Of a stretch of 64,000 bases of DNA, positions 23,123 to 35,606 are shown piece after piece. Origin of the DNA: Petunia secreta. Taxonomy: Eukaryota > Streptophyta > Magnoliopsida > Solanales > Solanaceae. A program made the position numbers and the translations under genes. Position 1 is the first letter of the stretch. Each line of letters begins with the position of its first letter. The DNA lies in NCBI GenBank assembly GCA_029990175.1, contig JARKIP010000023.1, forward strand, positions 20,603,501 through 20,667,500, given 5' to 3'. The notes beneath the pieces are model-generated. The model saw only the letters and a program-made list of their open reading frames with translations, was not told the origin of the DNA and did not search any database.

Positions 23123-23694
23123 TAAAAATTTCTTGAAATAATAACCGGTGATTCTCCACTTTATCTCACTGCTTACTTGAACACCCAACATCGTAGTTTA
23201 TATATATGTACTTGCTACGTCTGATCCTAATGAAAAGCGGATTTTGAATATGATCCATAAGTGGACCTTTACTTATTGACTGACCATAAATTTGGGTCCT
23301 GCATTATAATTTACAAGAACAAAAACAGAGAAGTCAAATTTCAAAAAAAAAAAAAAAATTATTAACTTTTTTAAGTTTTGAGATGTTTTAATGGGGAATT
23401 ATCTCTCGTTTTCTCTGTTTGTTAAATTAGCACGAAAAACGGAGTTATTTATTTTTGAAGGATCAAAAAATTGGTTTGCTCCCATTCTCAAACATTCAAC
23501 AATAACTCTATATTTGAAACTTCAAACTTTTTCTCAATTGCATCTTCTTCAGTTCTCAAGTAGCAAGGGAAAAATAAAACATGTCTTCTTATTGGTATAA
23601 AAACTTCAATCAGCCTTCTTTGATCTTTATTTATGTACAAAATTATTAATTTATATGGTCATTCAAGTATAACAAATTACATTAAAGTTATTTA
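23123..23694. other. AT-rich flank left of second copia element
   Basis: No gene recognised. There is an A run at 23343-23357. The last five bases (ATTTA, 23690-23694) are the left target copy of the copia element. Confidence 0.4.
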
Positions 23695-24114
23695 TGTTGG
23701 GTTGATTGGAATATGAAGAGTGTGAATAGGAAATGGGTGGAAAGGTGAAAAGGTTTCTTTTTCTTTTTTTAAGAGAAATGCATTTTCTTCCATATTGGTA
23801 GAGGAAAAGGCTTTTGTTGGGTTTAAATAGAGAAGTGCTTCTTCTAACTCTTAAAATGATTGAGAATAAGGGGAGCCTCGCGCCGTCGTTGTCGCTCGCT
23901 CGTCTCGGCTTCGGTCAATTGAGCAACAGTGAGGAGATTCGGATTCACTCGTCTCGGCTTTGGATTCGGATTCAGTCAATTGGGCAACAGTGAAGGGGTT
24001 AGATTCCTCAAGGAGACACAAGAAACTTGTGGGCTCGGGATTGTCCGATATATATATTGTTTATATAATTCTGTTCTCGTATTTTTCTGATAACTTTTGA
24101 ACGCAGGAATAACA
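23695..24114 (+). repeat. 5' LTR of second copia element
   Basis: Begins TGTTGGG and ends AATAACA. It contains a short internal duplication around the CTCGTCTCGGCTT motif (about 23900-23985) that the 3' LTR has only once. Confidence 0.9.
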
Positions 24115-24364
24115 AGCTTAAGGAATCTAACGTTATTTATTTTCTGTATTTAAATAATATATCGTTTAAGGAGACTGATTAAGGAGACTAAAACCTTCGT
24201 GGTTTTCTACTCCTATTTACTATAAATTAATCTATTTGTGGAGACTAAAAGCCTTCACGGTTTTTCCACTCCGACTGTTTGAACAATTTGTTTGTATTCG
24301 GTTTGAAGATTTAAATACTTTACCGATTGTTGATAATGTTTCTGCTTGTGTCATTTTGACAGAG

Positions 24365-25309
24365 ATGACAAACGGAGTGCAACAAAATATCCCTGATATG
24401 AGTGCTATTGCTACCACGGTTTTTGGTACAGCAGGGTCTAGCCGTGCTACTACTGCAACGGCTATGCCACTTGCAGAAAAGCCGGAGAAATTTTTTGGTG
24501 TGGACTTTAAAAGATGACAGCAAAAGATGTTCTTTTACCTGACCACTTTAAGCCTGCAAAGGTTTATTAAGGAGGATGCTCCGGTCCTGTCTAATGAAAC
24601 GCCTAAAAACGACCGCTTCCTTGCGATTGAGGCTTGGAAGCATTCTGACTTCCTATGCAAGAATTATATTCTAAGTGGCTTGGAAGATGACTTATACAAC
24701 GTTTATAGTAATGTTGAAACGTAAAAAAAACTGTGGAATGCACTGGAAAAGAAATATAAGACTGAAGACGCTGGACTGAAGAAATTTGTGGCTGCCAAAT
24801 TTCTGGATTATAAGATGGTGGATAACAAATCTGTTGTATCCCAAGTCCAAGAACTTCAAGTCATTATCCATGATCTCCTTGTTGAAGGTTTGATCCCGAT
24901 TAATACTTATGTTAAAATTATTAATTATATTGTTGCTAACAAATTTTTCTTTGAAGGTTTGATGTTTAATGAGGCGTTTCAAGTTGCGGCTATGATTGAA
25001 AAGTTGCCTCCATTTTGGAAGGACTTTAAAAATTACTTGAAACATAAGTGCAAGGAGATGTCCCTTGAAGATTTAATTGTACGCTGAAGGATTGAAGAAG
25101 ACAACAAATCTGCTGAAAAGAAGGCTCGTGGAAATGCTACAATAGCGGGAGCAAATATTGTTGAGCATAATCCAAATCAGAATAAGAGAAAGAAGCCTTC
25201 TGGAGAGAAGACCAATCCTAGCAAGAAAAAGTTCAAGGGAAATTGCTACAACTGTGGCAAGAGTGGGCATAAGTCCGTAGACTGTCGTATTGCAAAGAAA
25301 AACAAGGAC
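24365..25309 (+). pseudogene. copia gag, interrupted by stops
   Basis: The start is at 24365 (MTNGVQQNIPDMSAIATTVF), directly after a GACAG acceptor-like context. One frame runs through with stops at 24515-24517, 24722-24724 and 25085-25087. Conserved copia gag features are KPEKFFGVDFKR, LWNALEKKYKTEDAGLKKF, LPPFWKDFKNYLKHK and an intact zinc knuckle CYNCGKSGHKSVDC at about 25243-25284. The frame continues directly into protease, so gag and pol form one polyprotein in this element. Confidence 0.88.
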
Positions 25310-26960
25310 ATGAAAAAGGAAAAAGGTCAAGTCAACATGGTTGAAGAGAATAAATTGGCCCAAAGAGTGCAAGACATTGATTTGGGTGCTATGATTTTTG
25401 AATGCAACTTGGTTGGAAATCCTGAAGAATGGTGGATTGATTCTGGAGCCACCCACCATGTTTGTGCTGTGAAGGAAGCCTTTGCTTCATATGCTCCCGC
25501 TGGACCTGATGAGACACTCTCTATGGGCAACTCTGCAACGGCCAAAATTGAAGGATATGGAAAGATATGCCTCAAGATGACATCTGGCAAGGTTGTGACT
25601 CTGAACAATGTTCTTCACGTTCCTGAAATACGGAAGAACTTGGTGTCTACTGCACTTCTCGTTAAAAATAGGTTTAAGTGTGTTTTTGTTTCTGATAAAG
25701 TTGTAATAACTAAGAATGAGATGTATGTAGGAAAAGGTTACCTGACTGAGGGACTTTTCAAACTCAATGTAATGGTCGTTGACACTATGAATAAAATTTC
25801 AGCTTCTTCTTACTTACAGAGTCAAATAATTTATGGCATTCTCGTTTGGGACATCTCAATTATAAAACCTTGCGGAAAATGATCAATTTGAAAGTATTGC
25901 CTAAATTTGATTGTGAAAAGTCAAAATATCAAATATATGTTGAGTCTAAATATACTAAACACACTTACAAGTTAATTGAAAGGGATTCTGAACCATTAGA
26001 CTTAATTCATATGGACATTTGTGACACGAAGTCAACACCATCTCGCGGTGGAAAGAAGTATTTCATAACTTTTATTGACGATAGCACTCGTTACTGCTAT
26101 GTTTATTTACTTAGTAGTAAAGATGAGGCAATTGACGCATTCAAGCAATACAAAAATGAAGTTGAAACGCAACTTAACAAAAAGATCAAAATGATAAGAA
26201 GTGATAGAGGCAGCGAATATGAATCTCCTTTTGAACAAATATGTTTGGAATATGGCATTATTCATCAAACAACTGCCCCTTACACACCTCAATCTAATGG
26301 GATTGCGGAAAAAAAAAATTGAATATTAAAGGAGATGATGAATGCCTTGTTAATAAGTTCGAGTTTATCCCAGAACTTGTGGGGGAAGCTATATTCACGG
26401 CTAGTCAAATACTCAATCGAGTGCCCCATAGCCAAACTCTTTCCATTCCATATGAAAAGTGGAAAGGAAGGAAGCCAAACTTGAATTATTTCAAAGTGTG
26501 GGGGTGTTCGGAAAAAGTGCAAGTCCCAAAACCCAAAAGGGTTAAGATAGGACTGAAAACAGTTGATTGTGTTTTCATTGGATATGCTACAAATAGTAAA
26601 GCATATCGATTGCTGGTTTATAAATCAGAAAATCCTGACATTAATGTTAATACGGTAATGGAATCCGATAGTGCTGTTTTTGAAAATATATATCCGTATA
26701 AGAAGAAATGTGAGTCAGTCGGTAAAAGATCCAAACGACCTCGGGAAGGAACTAAAGAAAGTACACCAAATGAGGAAGAAACATGACGTAGCAAGCGTCA
26801 AAGAACTTCTACATCATTTGGAGATGACTTTGTCACTTTTCTTTTGGAAAATGATCCTCGGACATTTAAAGAAACTATGTCTTCTTCAGACTCTCCATTT
26901 TGGAAAGAGGCGGTCAATAGTGAAATAGAATCTATTTTGAATAACCATACTTGGGAGTTG
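25310..26960 (+). pseudogene. copia protease and integrase
   Basis: The same frame as gag gives the protease site WWIDSGATHHV near 25431. The frame then shifts near 25840, and the integrase core follows at 25846-26322 with HMDICDTKS, FIDDSTRYCYVYL, MIRSDRGSEYES and TPQSNGIAEKKN (D, D and E present). Another frame change at about 26318 leads to the C-terminal part with GEAIFTASQILNRVPHSQT and VFIGYATNSKAYRLLV. It ends in an acidic linker with a stop at 26784-26786 and then resumes as the reverse-transcriptase leader (DSPFWKEAVNSEIESIL). Confidence 0.88.
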
Positions 26961-28308
26961 GCTATAGATAACAAGAAGGTCTTGACTACTTTGACACATA
27001 CTCACCCGTAGCCAGAATTATATCCATACGTATGTTAATAGCATTAGTCGCCGTGTATGGTCTTGAAATCCATCAAATGGATGTTAAGACAGCGTTCTTA
27101 AATGGGGATTTGGAGGAAGAAATTTACTTGGAAAACCCTGAAGGGTTTGTGGTTCCGGGAAAATAAAAGAAGGTGTGTAAACTTGTTAAGTCGCTTTATG
27201 GACTAAAACAAGCACCTAAGCAATGGCATGCGAAATTTGATCATACAATGTTGTCAAATGGCTTTAAAATTAACGAGTGTGATAAATGTGTCTACATTAA
27301 AAACACTCCTAATTATGTAGTCATTGTTTGCTTATATGTGGATGACAAGTTGATAATGAGTAATGACATTGCCAATATAAATGCTACAAAACGCATGCTA
27401 ACTAGCGAATTTGATATGAAAGATTTAGAAGTTTCCGACTTAGTTCTGGGTGTTAAGATCCATAGGACTCCTCAAGGTCTGGCTTTGTCTCAATCTCATT
27501 ACATGAATAGTGTGCTTGAAAAATTCAAGTATCTGGGTTTAAAGTTTCAAGGACTCCTACTGATGTAAACCTTGCTCTTAAAAAGAACAAAGGTCAAAGC
27601 ACATCGCAATGAGATTATCCTCGTATTTTGGGAAGTTTGATGTACATCATGAATTGTACTCGTCCAGATATAGCTTGTGTCATAAGTAAACTAAGTCGAT
27701 ACATGAGTAATCCCAATCAAACTCATTGGACGGTAATGAAACATATTTTGGAATATTTAAAATACATCCAAGACTTTGCATTGCATTATAACAAGTATCA
27801 TGTGGTTATTGAAGGATATTGTGATGCCAATTGGATCACCGGCACAACTGATTCTAAGTCCACAAGTGGGTATATTTTCGCACTTTGTGGAGGAGCGGTA
27901 TCTTGAAAATCGTCCAAACAAAGGTGTATTGCCCGCTCTACAATGGAAGCTGAATTCATAGCTTTAGATAAGGCCGGTGAAGAAGCTGAATGGCTTCGGA
28001 ATTTTTTGGAAGACATTTCGTTCTGGCCTAAGCCGTTGACACCAATTTGAATACATTGTGATAGTCAATAGGCTATAGGAAGAGCTAGGAATGTCATGTA
28101 TAACGGTAAGAATCGTCATATACGACGACGACATAAAACCGTTAGGGACCTACTCTCTAGAAGAATTGTCATTATTGATTACGTGAAGTCAAGGGATCAT
28201 GTATCGGATCCACTTACAAAAGACTTAACTAGAGAGGCGGTTGAGTGTTCATCGAAGGGAATGGGACTATGGCCAAGGACAAGTCATCACGGTGGCAACT
28301 CTACCTAG
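26961..28308 (+). pseudogene. copia reverse transcriptase and RNase H with internal deletion
   Basis: The leader NHTWELAIDN jumps directly to GLDYFDTYSPVAR at about 26970, so the usual segment of roughly 50 codons containing the KWIFKRK and KARLV motifs is missing. The rest is recognisable: MDVKTAFLNGDLEEE, KSLYGLKQAPKQWH and the catalytic YVDD (CLYVDDKLIMS) at 27173-27565. After a frame change come SLMYIMNCTRPDIA, then RNase H with YCDANW, MEAEFIALDKAGEEAEWL and HCDSQ. Stops lie at 27164-27166, about 27904 and elsewhere. The coding remnant ends near 28308. Confidence 0.9.
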
Positions 28309-28875
28309 AAGATTGGAGATCCCAAGAACTAGGTTCAAGGAGAATACAAAGTTGTGTATGACGGTTCAACATTGTCATACTAAATTTTTTTTTTAGGTCC
28401 ATTTTCGTGATGAGACAATGTTCAAGCATCAAGGATAAAATGCTAGAGGTATTTTTTAATGATTATCTAAGTTTGATATTGTAATTATCAAATAGTATGC
28501 ATCTATGGGATTACACGTTTAGAAATCACCTATGTAAGTGTGAAGTGGAAGTCGCTTCAAGGAGAATTCTGTAGGGCCAATTCTCTGCGCACTTATGAAA
28601 TCAGGCGGTGTTCATGGCTGAAACGAACACAACAGTGAGAACCAAAGACGGTTAAAGGTTAGTTGTGTGACTTACATTGTCTAGGTACACACCAAAGCTC
28701 AACGGTTCAAAGATATCAAATCTACCGATTGACCGAGTATATCCGATGTATGTTCACTACGGAAAGTTCAAAGGGAAACCTACTTATCCCGATGCAACTA
28801 ACTCTTTGTAGCAAATCACAGTGGTCTGTCATGCAAATCTCCATAATATAGCCATTCCCCATTCATGTGGGAGAT
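28309..28875 (+). other. 3' untranslated region of copia element with polypurine tract
   Basis: Non-coding. It ends in CATGTGGGAGAT just before the LTR, the polypurine primer for plus-strand synthesis. Confidence 0.7.
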
Positions 28876-29666
28876 TGTTGGGTTTTTCGGAATGTGAAGA
28901 GTGTGAATGAGAAATGGGTGGAAAGGTGAAAAAGGTTCCTTTTTTTTTAAGGGAAATGAACTTTCTCTCATATTGGTAGAGGAAAAGGCTTTTGTTGGGT
29001 TTAAATAGAGAAGTGCTTCTTCTAACTCTTAAAAGGGTTGAGAAGAAACCTCGCGCCATCATCGTCGCTCGCTCGTCTCGACTTCGGCTTCGGATTCGGA
29101 TTTGGTCAATTGATATGATTGATTGACTTAATTTTTTGGACCAACAAAAACTAAAAAATATTAAATAATACTAATATTTTATTATTAATATTTGGTATTC
29201 CGTTTTTGTAATAGGAATCTGAATTCATTCCTCTACTTTAATTTTTCCCATTATGTTTCAATACAGCTATTAAGTGTGGACGTTTTCTGAAACAACCACA
29301 AGTTGAAAGGTTGTGTCTTTTCATTTCATCCTTTGGCTATAAATTCATGCTTTCTTCCAGACTTTTTACCTGACCAAAAATCTTACTATCTCCTCCCATT
29401 CTTCTGCATACAAACAGTAAATGTCGTGTGATTTGCTCTGCTTCTTTGAGTTCGCCGAGTTCTAAAGTTTGAAGTGCCATTACCATAGAACAATAATCTC
29501 GTTCCATCCTGGGAGGAATTAATCCGTTAACCTTAGGCAACATTGAGAGGGTTAGATTCCTTATGGAGACACAAGAAACTTGTGGGCTCGGGATTTTCTG
29601 ATATATATTGTTTATATAATTCTGTTCTCGTATTTTTCTGATAATTTTTTTAACGCATGAATAACA
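28876..29666 (+). repeat. 3' LTR of second copia element, with insertion
   Basis: The left part (28876-29112) and the right part (29536-29666) match the 5' LTR. The piece between them is foreign. The LTR ends AATAACA and is followed by the ATTTA duplication. Confidence 0.9.
29113..29535 (-). other. foreign insert inside the 3' LTR: apparent last exon and 3' UTR of a host gene
   Basis: This 423-bp segment is absent from the 5' LTR. On minus it reads an open frame from its right edge, including GLIPPRMERDYCSMVMALQT, LGELKEAEQITRHLLFVCRR and KSLEESMNL, then a stop at about 29337. An AT-rich stretch resembling a 3' untranslated region follows. Spacing of Ala, Leu and Glu hints at a TPR-like helical repeat, but I do not recognise the parent gene. 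It may be captured or retroposed host DNA or repair filler. No clear duplication flanks it. Confidence 0.6.
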
Positions 29667-29671
29667 ATTTA

Positions 29672-30146
29672 TACTCATTCACTCAACTTACATTTGAAAC
29701 ATGAAATCAAACACCCTTAAGACGTAGTCTCCACTGGAATTTAGATCTCAACCGCTTGGTTAAGAAATTTGGTCATTTAACCCAAATATTCACTAACGCA
29801 ACAAAAAATAAAGGGGTAATCCCAAAGAACTTGACAAATCATTCTTACTCCATCTGAACACACTCAATAACTACAAATCATTCTTACTCCATGAAATTGA
29901 CCACTAATTCCTCATGAACCTGCCGCCTCACATAATTTTCATCACCTATGATTTATTCGATAATTGTAATCCACTTCCTTCGTATGGGTTGAATGAATGT
30001 AACCATGTTAAAGAAAATAGTTTTAAAGAAATCAGAATGGCCTCAATGGAAAAGCATATCTCGACTGTTAACCCGATGCTAAGTTTTCTCAAGAAATGCG
30101 GCAAGACATTCAATACTTACTCTGATACAAATAATAAATCTCTGCT
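29672..30146. other. non-coding flank with a 19-bp direct repeat
   Basis: Sequence between the copia element and a gypsy scrap. CAAATCATTCTTACTCCAT occurs twice (about 29836 and 29876). No supported gene. Confidence 0.4.
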
Positions 30147-30335
30147 AAGCTTTTTGATTTGTTGAAACAATTGAAATTTACTAGGCCTTTCATGGAGGTT
30201 ATGTGAGAGGTACCTCGATATGCTAAATTGTTAAAAGATCTTCTGTCTAAGAAGGTTAACTTTAATGTGGTAGAGATGGTCGAGTTGAATAAGATGTATA
30301 GTGTTGTCATCACAAAGGCTGAGTTCTCAGATTAA
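30147..30335 (+). pseudogene. Ty3/gypsy fragment (gag-protease linker)
   Basis: Translation gives KLFDLLKQLKF, then PFMEVM, a stop, EVPRYAKLLKDLLSKKVNF and VELNKMYSVVITKAEF. This matches the conserved segment just upstream of protease in Athila/Tat-type gypsy polyproteins (pattern: lead of FL-LK, P--E-L, P-YAKFLK). It is an isolated scrap adjoining the CACTA element. Confidence 0.6.
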
Positions 30336-30439
30336 AGCAAAGATTCAATTTACATAGTCTAAAAATAAAAATCCTCCCCGTCTCTTCTACATAGACTTCA
30401 CCACGATTGGTCTCCAAAGGACACAAGTCCTACTACTAG

Positions 30440-30590
30440 AAAATTGAAATTTTTCGACCACCGTATTCCGACTGACATCCGGTAGTCGTTAGATTAGGAC
30501 CGAATCGTTTGGTTAGTTATTTGAATTATTTTTTTTATATATATATATATTGTCTGACTGACTCGATCGGTTTTGAATTAAATTTTTTTA
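30440..30590. repeat. left subterminal repeats of CACTA element
   Basis: Motifs such as TTCCGACTGACATCCGG, GGACCGAATCG and TGACTCGATCGGTT mirror those at the right end and are the expected binding sites for a TNPA-like protein. Confidence 0.7.
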
Positions 30591-31897
30591 ATTTGGCCCC
30601 AATTTAACCACACTAACTCATCCACCACCATAACACTTTACTCTCTCTTCCAACCCTATTCTTCACTCCCTATTCCCAATTTCTCCACATATCTGTCAAC
30701 CCCCATTTCGAATTTCTCTTTTGTAGGCAATAACACATCCATCCTCCATCTATATTGGTAAGTTTCCTTCTATGTTTTTTTCATTTTTTCCTTCAAATTG
30801 TGAACCCTAACCCCCTATTTTTTCTCCATAGATCCGGCCAGCTACCCACCTCACCGATGGTAGCCAGCTCCGGCAGCGGCGTGGGTCGGAGGTAAGTTTT
30901 TATTTTTTTCATATTTTTTATTTCTTTGCATAGTATGATTCGACGTAGATGAAGTGGTATTTTCTTGTATTTATTTTGAGTTGGTTATGGATCTGCTTAT
31001 TTTATGCATTATGTGAAAACTTTGAGTTGAATTGAGCTTGACAAACAGCCATACGAACTGTAAACACTTTATCTAAAACTAACATAGAAATGTAGGCTAC
31101 TTGATTGATGGTTCATGACTTAAATCCGAACTACACAACCCCCAATTATATCAAACTTATTTTTTTTTTGTATGGTTTATGTGTAGTTAATTTATTGTAT
31201 GGTTTATGTGCTCCAATAGTTAATTTTTTGTATGGTTTATGTGCTGCAATACTTTTGCCTATGTTCCTTAGCTTAGACATAGCTTAAAGGGAAGGTTTAC
31301 ATATCATTAGTTTTGGTTAGATGATGTGGATCTACTACATAGTTTTTGTAGAAAAGAACATGTTTTATTTGAATTTACTTATTTCATTGAGGAAAAGAAA
31401 TTTATTGTGAATGGTTATGGCTAAGACTGTTCTTTGTATGTATGTTACGTGGATATTCAAAAATTATAAATAAGAATTTTAGCTATTGAATTACATCAAA
31501 CACAAGAATGTAAAGTGAATGAAATGGTTGTGATTTGTATAGTGAACTTGGTGTTTGACTGCTTAATTGGTACCCTCCACTCTTTTGGTTTGCCGTTGAT
31601 TGTGTCATACAAAATACCATGAAAATATGTAATCGGATAGTTATATTTGAATGTTGAAAAAAGAATGTAGTAACTATAATAGAAAATAAAATGTATTAAG
31701 TTAACAAATTAATGCAATAATTTAACAAATTAAATAGAAGAATAGCTACATAACTCAAAATATCTTATTTTGTAAATTGATTTGAATGAAATAAATTATT
31801 CTAAATACCTCATTTTATAATCTTTGTGTAGATATGAAATATGGAAATCGTAGTTAGATGTATAATAGAAATAATCCCAGGCGGCTAGGTATGAGGA
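30591..31897 (+). other. CACTA 5' region, probable leader with introns
   Basis: There are no long coding pieces. Several GGTAAGTTT donor-like sites (about 30760 and 30890) suggest a spliced leader before the transposase. It also holds the three-copy GTATGGTTTATGTG repeat. Confidence 0.45.
31169..31244 (+). repeat. three direct copies of TTGTATGGTTTATGTG
   Basis: Copies start at 31169, 31195 and 31229 inside the CACTA leader. Confidence 0.9.
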
Positions 31898-34800
31898 TTG
31901 AATTTTCAAAAGATGTTAGAATTTATTGAAAAGGCGAAAACACTTAATGATTTTATACGGAATGTGCAGATTAAGTGTCCTTGTGAGAAATGCAAGTGCA
32001 TAAAAGCACAAAATTTGGTAAATGTTGAAATGCATCTTAGAAAGGGGTTTTATGCCAATTTATTTTTTTTATTCATCAAAAGAGAGTCTGATGACAAGGG
32101 CAGTGATGTTAATTCTTAAAATGCTTTTGGGGTTGTAGTGGTAAGTTTGTGGAGAATGATCTTGAGAATTATCGAGTGAATGATATGGTTAATAAAGCTT
32201 TTGGGATGTACCCAGCGGAGCCATCCCAACCGGGCAGATCCCAACCAACTGTTGAGCACGTCTCCAACGATGAGGCAAAGCTCTTCTATAAACGGTTGGA
32301 GTTGAAGGCTCAGTGCATTCTAAGTTTTCAGTTGCTGTTAGATTGTTAAGTATAAATCTGATTTTAGTATATTTCAAGCAACCATGGATTCCATCATTGA
32401 GCTTATGAATGAACTTAATCTGACTAACAAGGAATTACCAACTTATTATTACTAAACTAAGAAGTTGGTGTTCATATTAGGCTTTCTTCGGAGAGAATTC
32501 ATTGTCGTGTCAACGGTTGCATGTTATTCTATAAGGATGATGCATAACTAGAAAATTGTAAATTCTGTGGAGAGGCTCGTTACAAGCCAGTCCTAAAAGA
32601 TAAAAAGAAGTCGATCCCTGTTAAGACGACACATTACTTACCCCGTAAACCTAGGTTAAAGATATTGTATGCGTCGATGAGTTATGCTCCTTATATGAGA
32701 TGGCACCATGAGTGTACAAAATAACCTGGCATTCTAAGTCATCCATCTGATGGTGAGGCATGGAAATTTTTTTATAGGGTGTATCCGGCATTTGCTAGGG
32801 AACCAAAAAAAATTAGGTTGGGTTTATGTTCTGATGAGTTCACTCTATTTAATGTCTCTTCTACACCCTATTCTTGTTGGCACGTATTAGTCACATCGTA
32901 CAATCTTCCGCTAGAAATATGCATGACAAGTTCATATCTGTTTTTGAATTTCATTATCCAGGATCCACATAACCCGAAATCCTTGATTGATGTATTTTTG
33001 CAGCCTTTGATTGATGAGTTAAAGTTGCTATGACATGAAGTTGTGGAAACATATGATATATCAACAAAACAGAACTTTCAGCTGCATGATTTTTTGATGT
33101 GGACTATAAATGACTTTCCAGATTATGAAATATTGTTTGGGTGGTCCACTGTTAGCAAGTTCTCTTGCCCTTATTGTATGGAAGATACAAAAGAATTCAC
33201 TTTGACAAATGGTAGTAAGAACACATGGTTCGACTGTCGCCGTCGTTTCTTGCCAATGGATTATCTATTTAGGAAAAACACTAGTGCATTTATGAAGAAT
33301 CAGGTTGATTAGATGAGCCTCCGCGAAGGCTGTCCGGACGAGAAATTTGTGATAGGGTTAAGGTGTATCCTAAGCTAACTGATCAATGGCCATCTAAACA
33401 AACTTGTTATGGTATTGACCATAATTGGACTAAAAAAAATATCTTTTAGGAGTTGTCTTATTAGAAAGATACTCTTCTTTGACATTAATTGGATCCCATG
33501 CATATTGAAAAAAAAAATTTAGACTGTCTTTAATAGTGTGATGGATGTCAAGAACAAGACAAAGGATAACGTGAAGGCCAGGTTGGACCTTCAGGAACTT
33601 TATAGAAAGCCTGAGTTACACTCTCTCAAATCAGCAACAAGGTTTGGATGCCCAAGGCCAGCTATACATTAAGATTGGATGAGAGAAGAATGATTTGTGA
33701 TTGGGTAAGAATTTGAGGATGTCTGATGGGTATGCATCAAAATTAAAAAGGTGTGTAGATATGAAAAAAAGGAAAGTTGACTCACATGAAAAGCCACGAT
33801 TGTCACATCTTCATGAAAAACTTGCTCCCAATTGCATTCAATGGCTTGCCTGATAAAGTATGGAAACCCCTCACAGAGACAAGCTTATTTTTTAAGGAGT
33901 TGTGTTCTAAGATATTGAAGGAAGAAAATCTTAAGTTGACGGAAATAACTTTCCTGTAGTCTCAACTAAGTTGACAAAAATCTTTCTGCCTAGTTTCTTC
34001 AATATAATGGAACATCTTCCAATTCATCTTGTGGAAGAGGCACTACTGGGAGGCCCGATGCACTGTAGATGGATGTATCATTTCGAGAGGTAATGTCCCT
34101 TTATCATTAGCTCAGTTTTTGTTTAGCTTAAGTAAATTTATTAATAGATGTATTATGTAAGATTATTGGCAAGTGTAAGCGGGATGTGAAAAATAGGTCC
34201 CAAATTGAGGGGTCAATATGTTAGGCATATCTGGCTAGGGAAACTTCTCATTTATGTTCATATTATTTCGATCAGCATGTGCCATGTTTGAGAAATAGTC
34301 CGGATCGGCATGATGATGGTGACGACAATGATCTGAATTATCCACCATTTTCTGTATTTAATCAACCTGGTAGAGGACTGAAAAAAGCTGGTGTAAAACA
34401 ATTCACTAACCGGGACAGAAAAGCAGCTACAACACATGTGCTATTGAATTGTCTCGATGTCCAGCCTTTTTACAAGTATGACTCATTTTACATTAACGCC
34501 TAACATACAAGATCAATCATTATTTTAACTAATGAGATTTTTGTTGTATTTGCATCAAAGTCACTACGTTACAAAATTTAGCGTTGTTGCTGTTTATGAA
34601 AAAATTTCATATTGGTTTAGAGGATTTGTAAGTGTTACATAAACTATATAGTAGTTGGTTTAACATGTAAAACTTTCTTGAACATTATATAGGTACTCAA
34701 TCCGACTAATGTCATAAACACCACATTGTTGCATGATATATCTTACATGCCTTATTATAAATACAAGAGGATGTCCAAGTACTTTGTCAATGGGTACAAG

Positions 34801-35413
34801 TTTCATACTGAAGAATGGTCCTTGGGAAAGAAAACTAATAACAGCGGCGTGTGTGTGTGTGTGTGACAGGTGATACTGGTGAACAAGATGTATATTTTGA
34901 TTATTATGGTGTGATTAAGGAGATTTAAGAGAAGAGTTTACAGCAGGTTGGCCTCGTAAATTGGTGCTTTTTCGATGCAGGTGGTTTGATATGAGTCGTA
35001 AGGGTACAAGGATAAACCCATGTTCTAAAATAGTTGAAGTTAATCACAGAAGGTCATATGGATATTATGATACTTTCATCATTGCCCAAAATATGAAACT
35101 AGTGTCTTTTATTCCTTATCCACCGACTAAGAGCAAAGCCAAATCCAATGCTAAGGCAAATTGGTGGGCTGTTCTAAAAGGCAATCTGGTGGGAAGAGTG
35201 GAAATAGATGATGTATTACATGTTGCATTTCAAAATAAGGTTTCAAGTGTTCCCCTAATTGAGGATATTGAATTAGCCGATCAGTTGCAACATAGAGAAG
35301 GCATCTATGAAGAGTTTGATGTTTGGTGGTTAGTCGTGAAAAAAAGAATAATTTTGGAGAAGAAACATCTAGAGAAAATGAGGAAGAAGAATATGTTGAT
35401 GATGTTGAAATAA
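31898..35413 (+). pseudogene. CACTA transposase (TNPD/TNP2 type), decayed
   Basis: Pieces occur in the family order. The transposase-associated domain (31898-32119) has IKCPCEKCKCIKAQ and VEMHLRKGF. The TNP2 domain (about 32490-33312, several frames) includes VNGCMLFYKDDA, CKFCGEARYKP, KKIRLGLCSDEFTLFNVSST, PYSCWHVLVTSYNLP, VFLQPLIDELKLL and SKFSCPYCMEDTKEF. The DUF4218-like part (33777-34090) has KSHDCHIFMKNLLPIAF and GGPMHCRWMYHFER. A DUF4216-like C-terminal piece (34961-35410) has MVLFRCRWFDMSRKG. TNP2 proteins cut the element ends in the nucleus. Stops (for example 33034) and frame changes, and probable introns, prevent assembly of a working gene. Confidence 0.9.
34849..34865 (+). repeat. 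(GT)n microsatellite
   Basis: About eight perfect GT units in the transposase pseudogene. Confidence 0.95.
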
Positions 35414-35606
35414 GTGAGAAGAATTTATTGATGATAATGAGACGAGCGAGGAAGAAGAATTAGCTGATGAAATTGAGACGAACGATGATGATGATATGTG
35501 GGTAGTTTTATGTTGTTACTTTACTACTTCATTTATTACTATTAATTAATAAATGTATTCCATATAAATTTATATTGTGCTAATTTATTATCTTTATATT
35601 ACAGAT

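Larger units (their letters stand above)
23695..29666 (+). mobile_element. Ty1/copia retrotransposon, decayed, TSD ATTTA
   Basis: The 5' LTR 23695-24114 and the 3' LTR 28876-29666 both begin TGTTGGG and end AATAACA. The target duplication ATTTA is perfect (23690-23694 and 29667-29671). Between them lie gag, protease, integrase, reverse transcriptase and RNase H in the copia order. A polypurine GTGGGAGAT precedes the 3' LTR. No initiator-Met primer site is visible after the 5' LTR. The genes have several stops and frameshifts and a deletion in reverse transcriptase. The 3' LTR is lengthened by a foreign insert. Confidence 0.93.
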
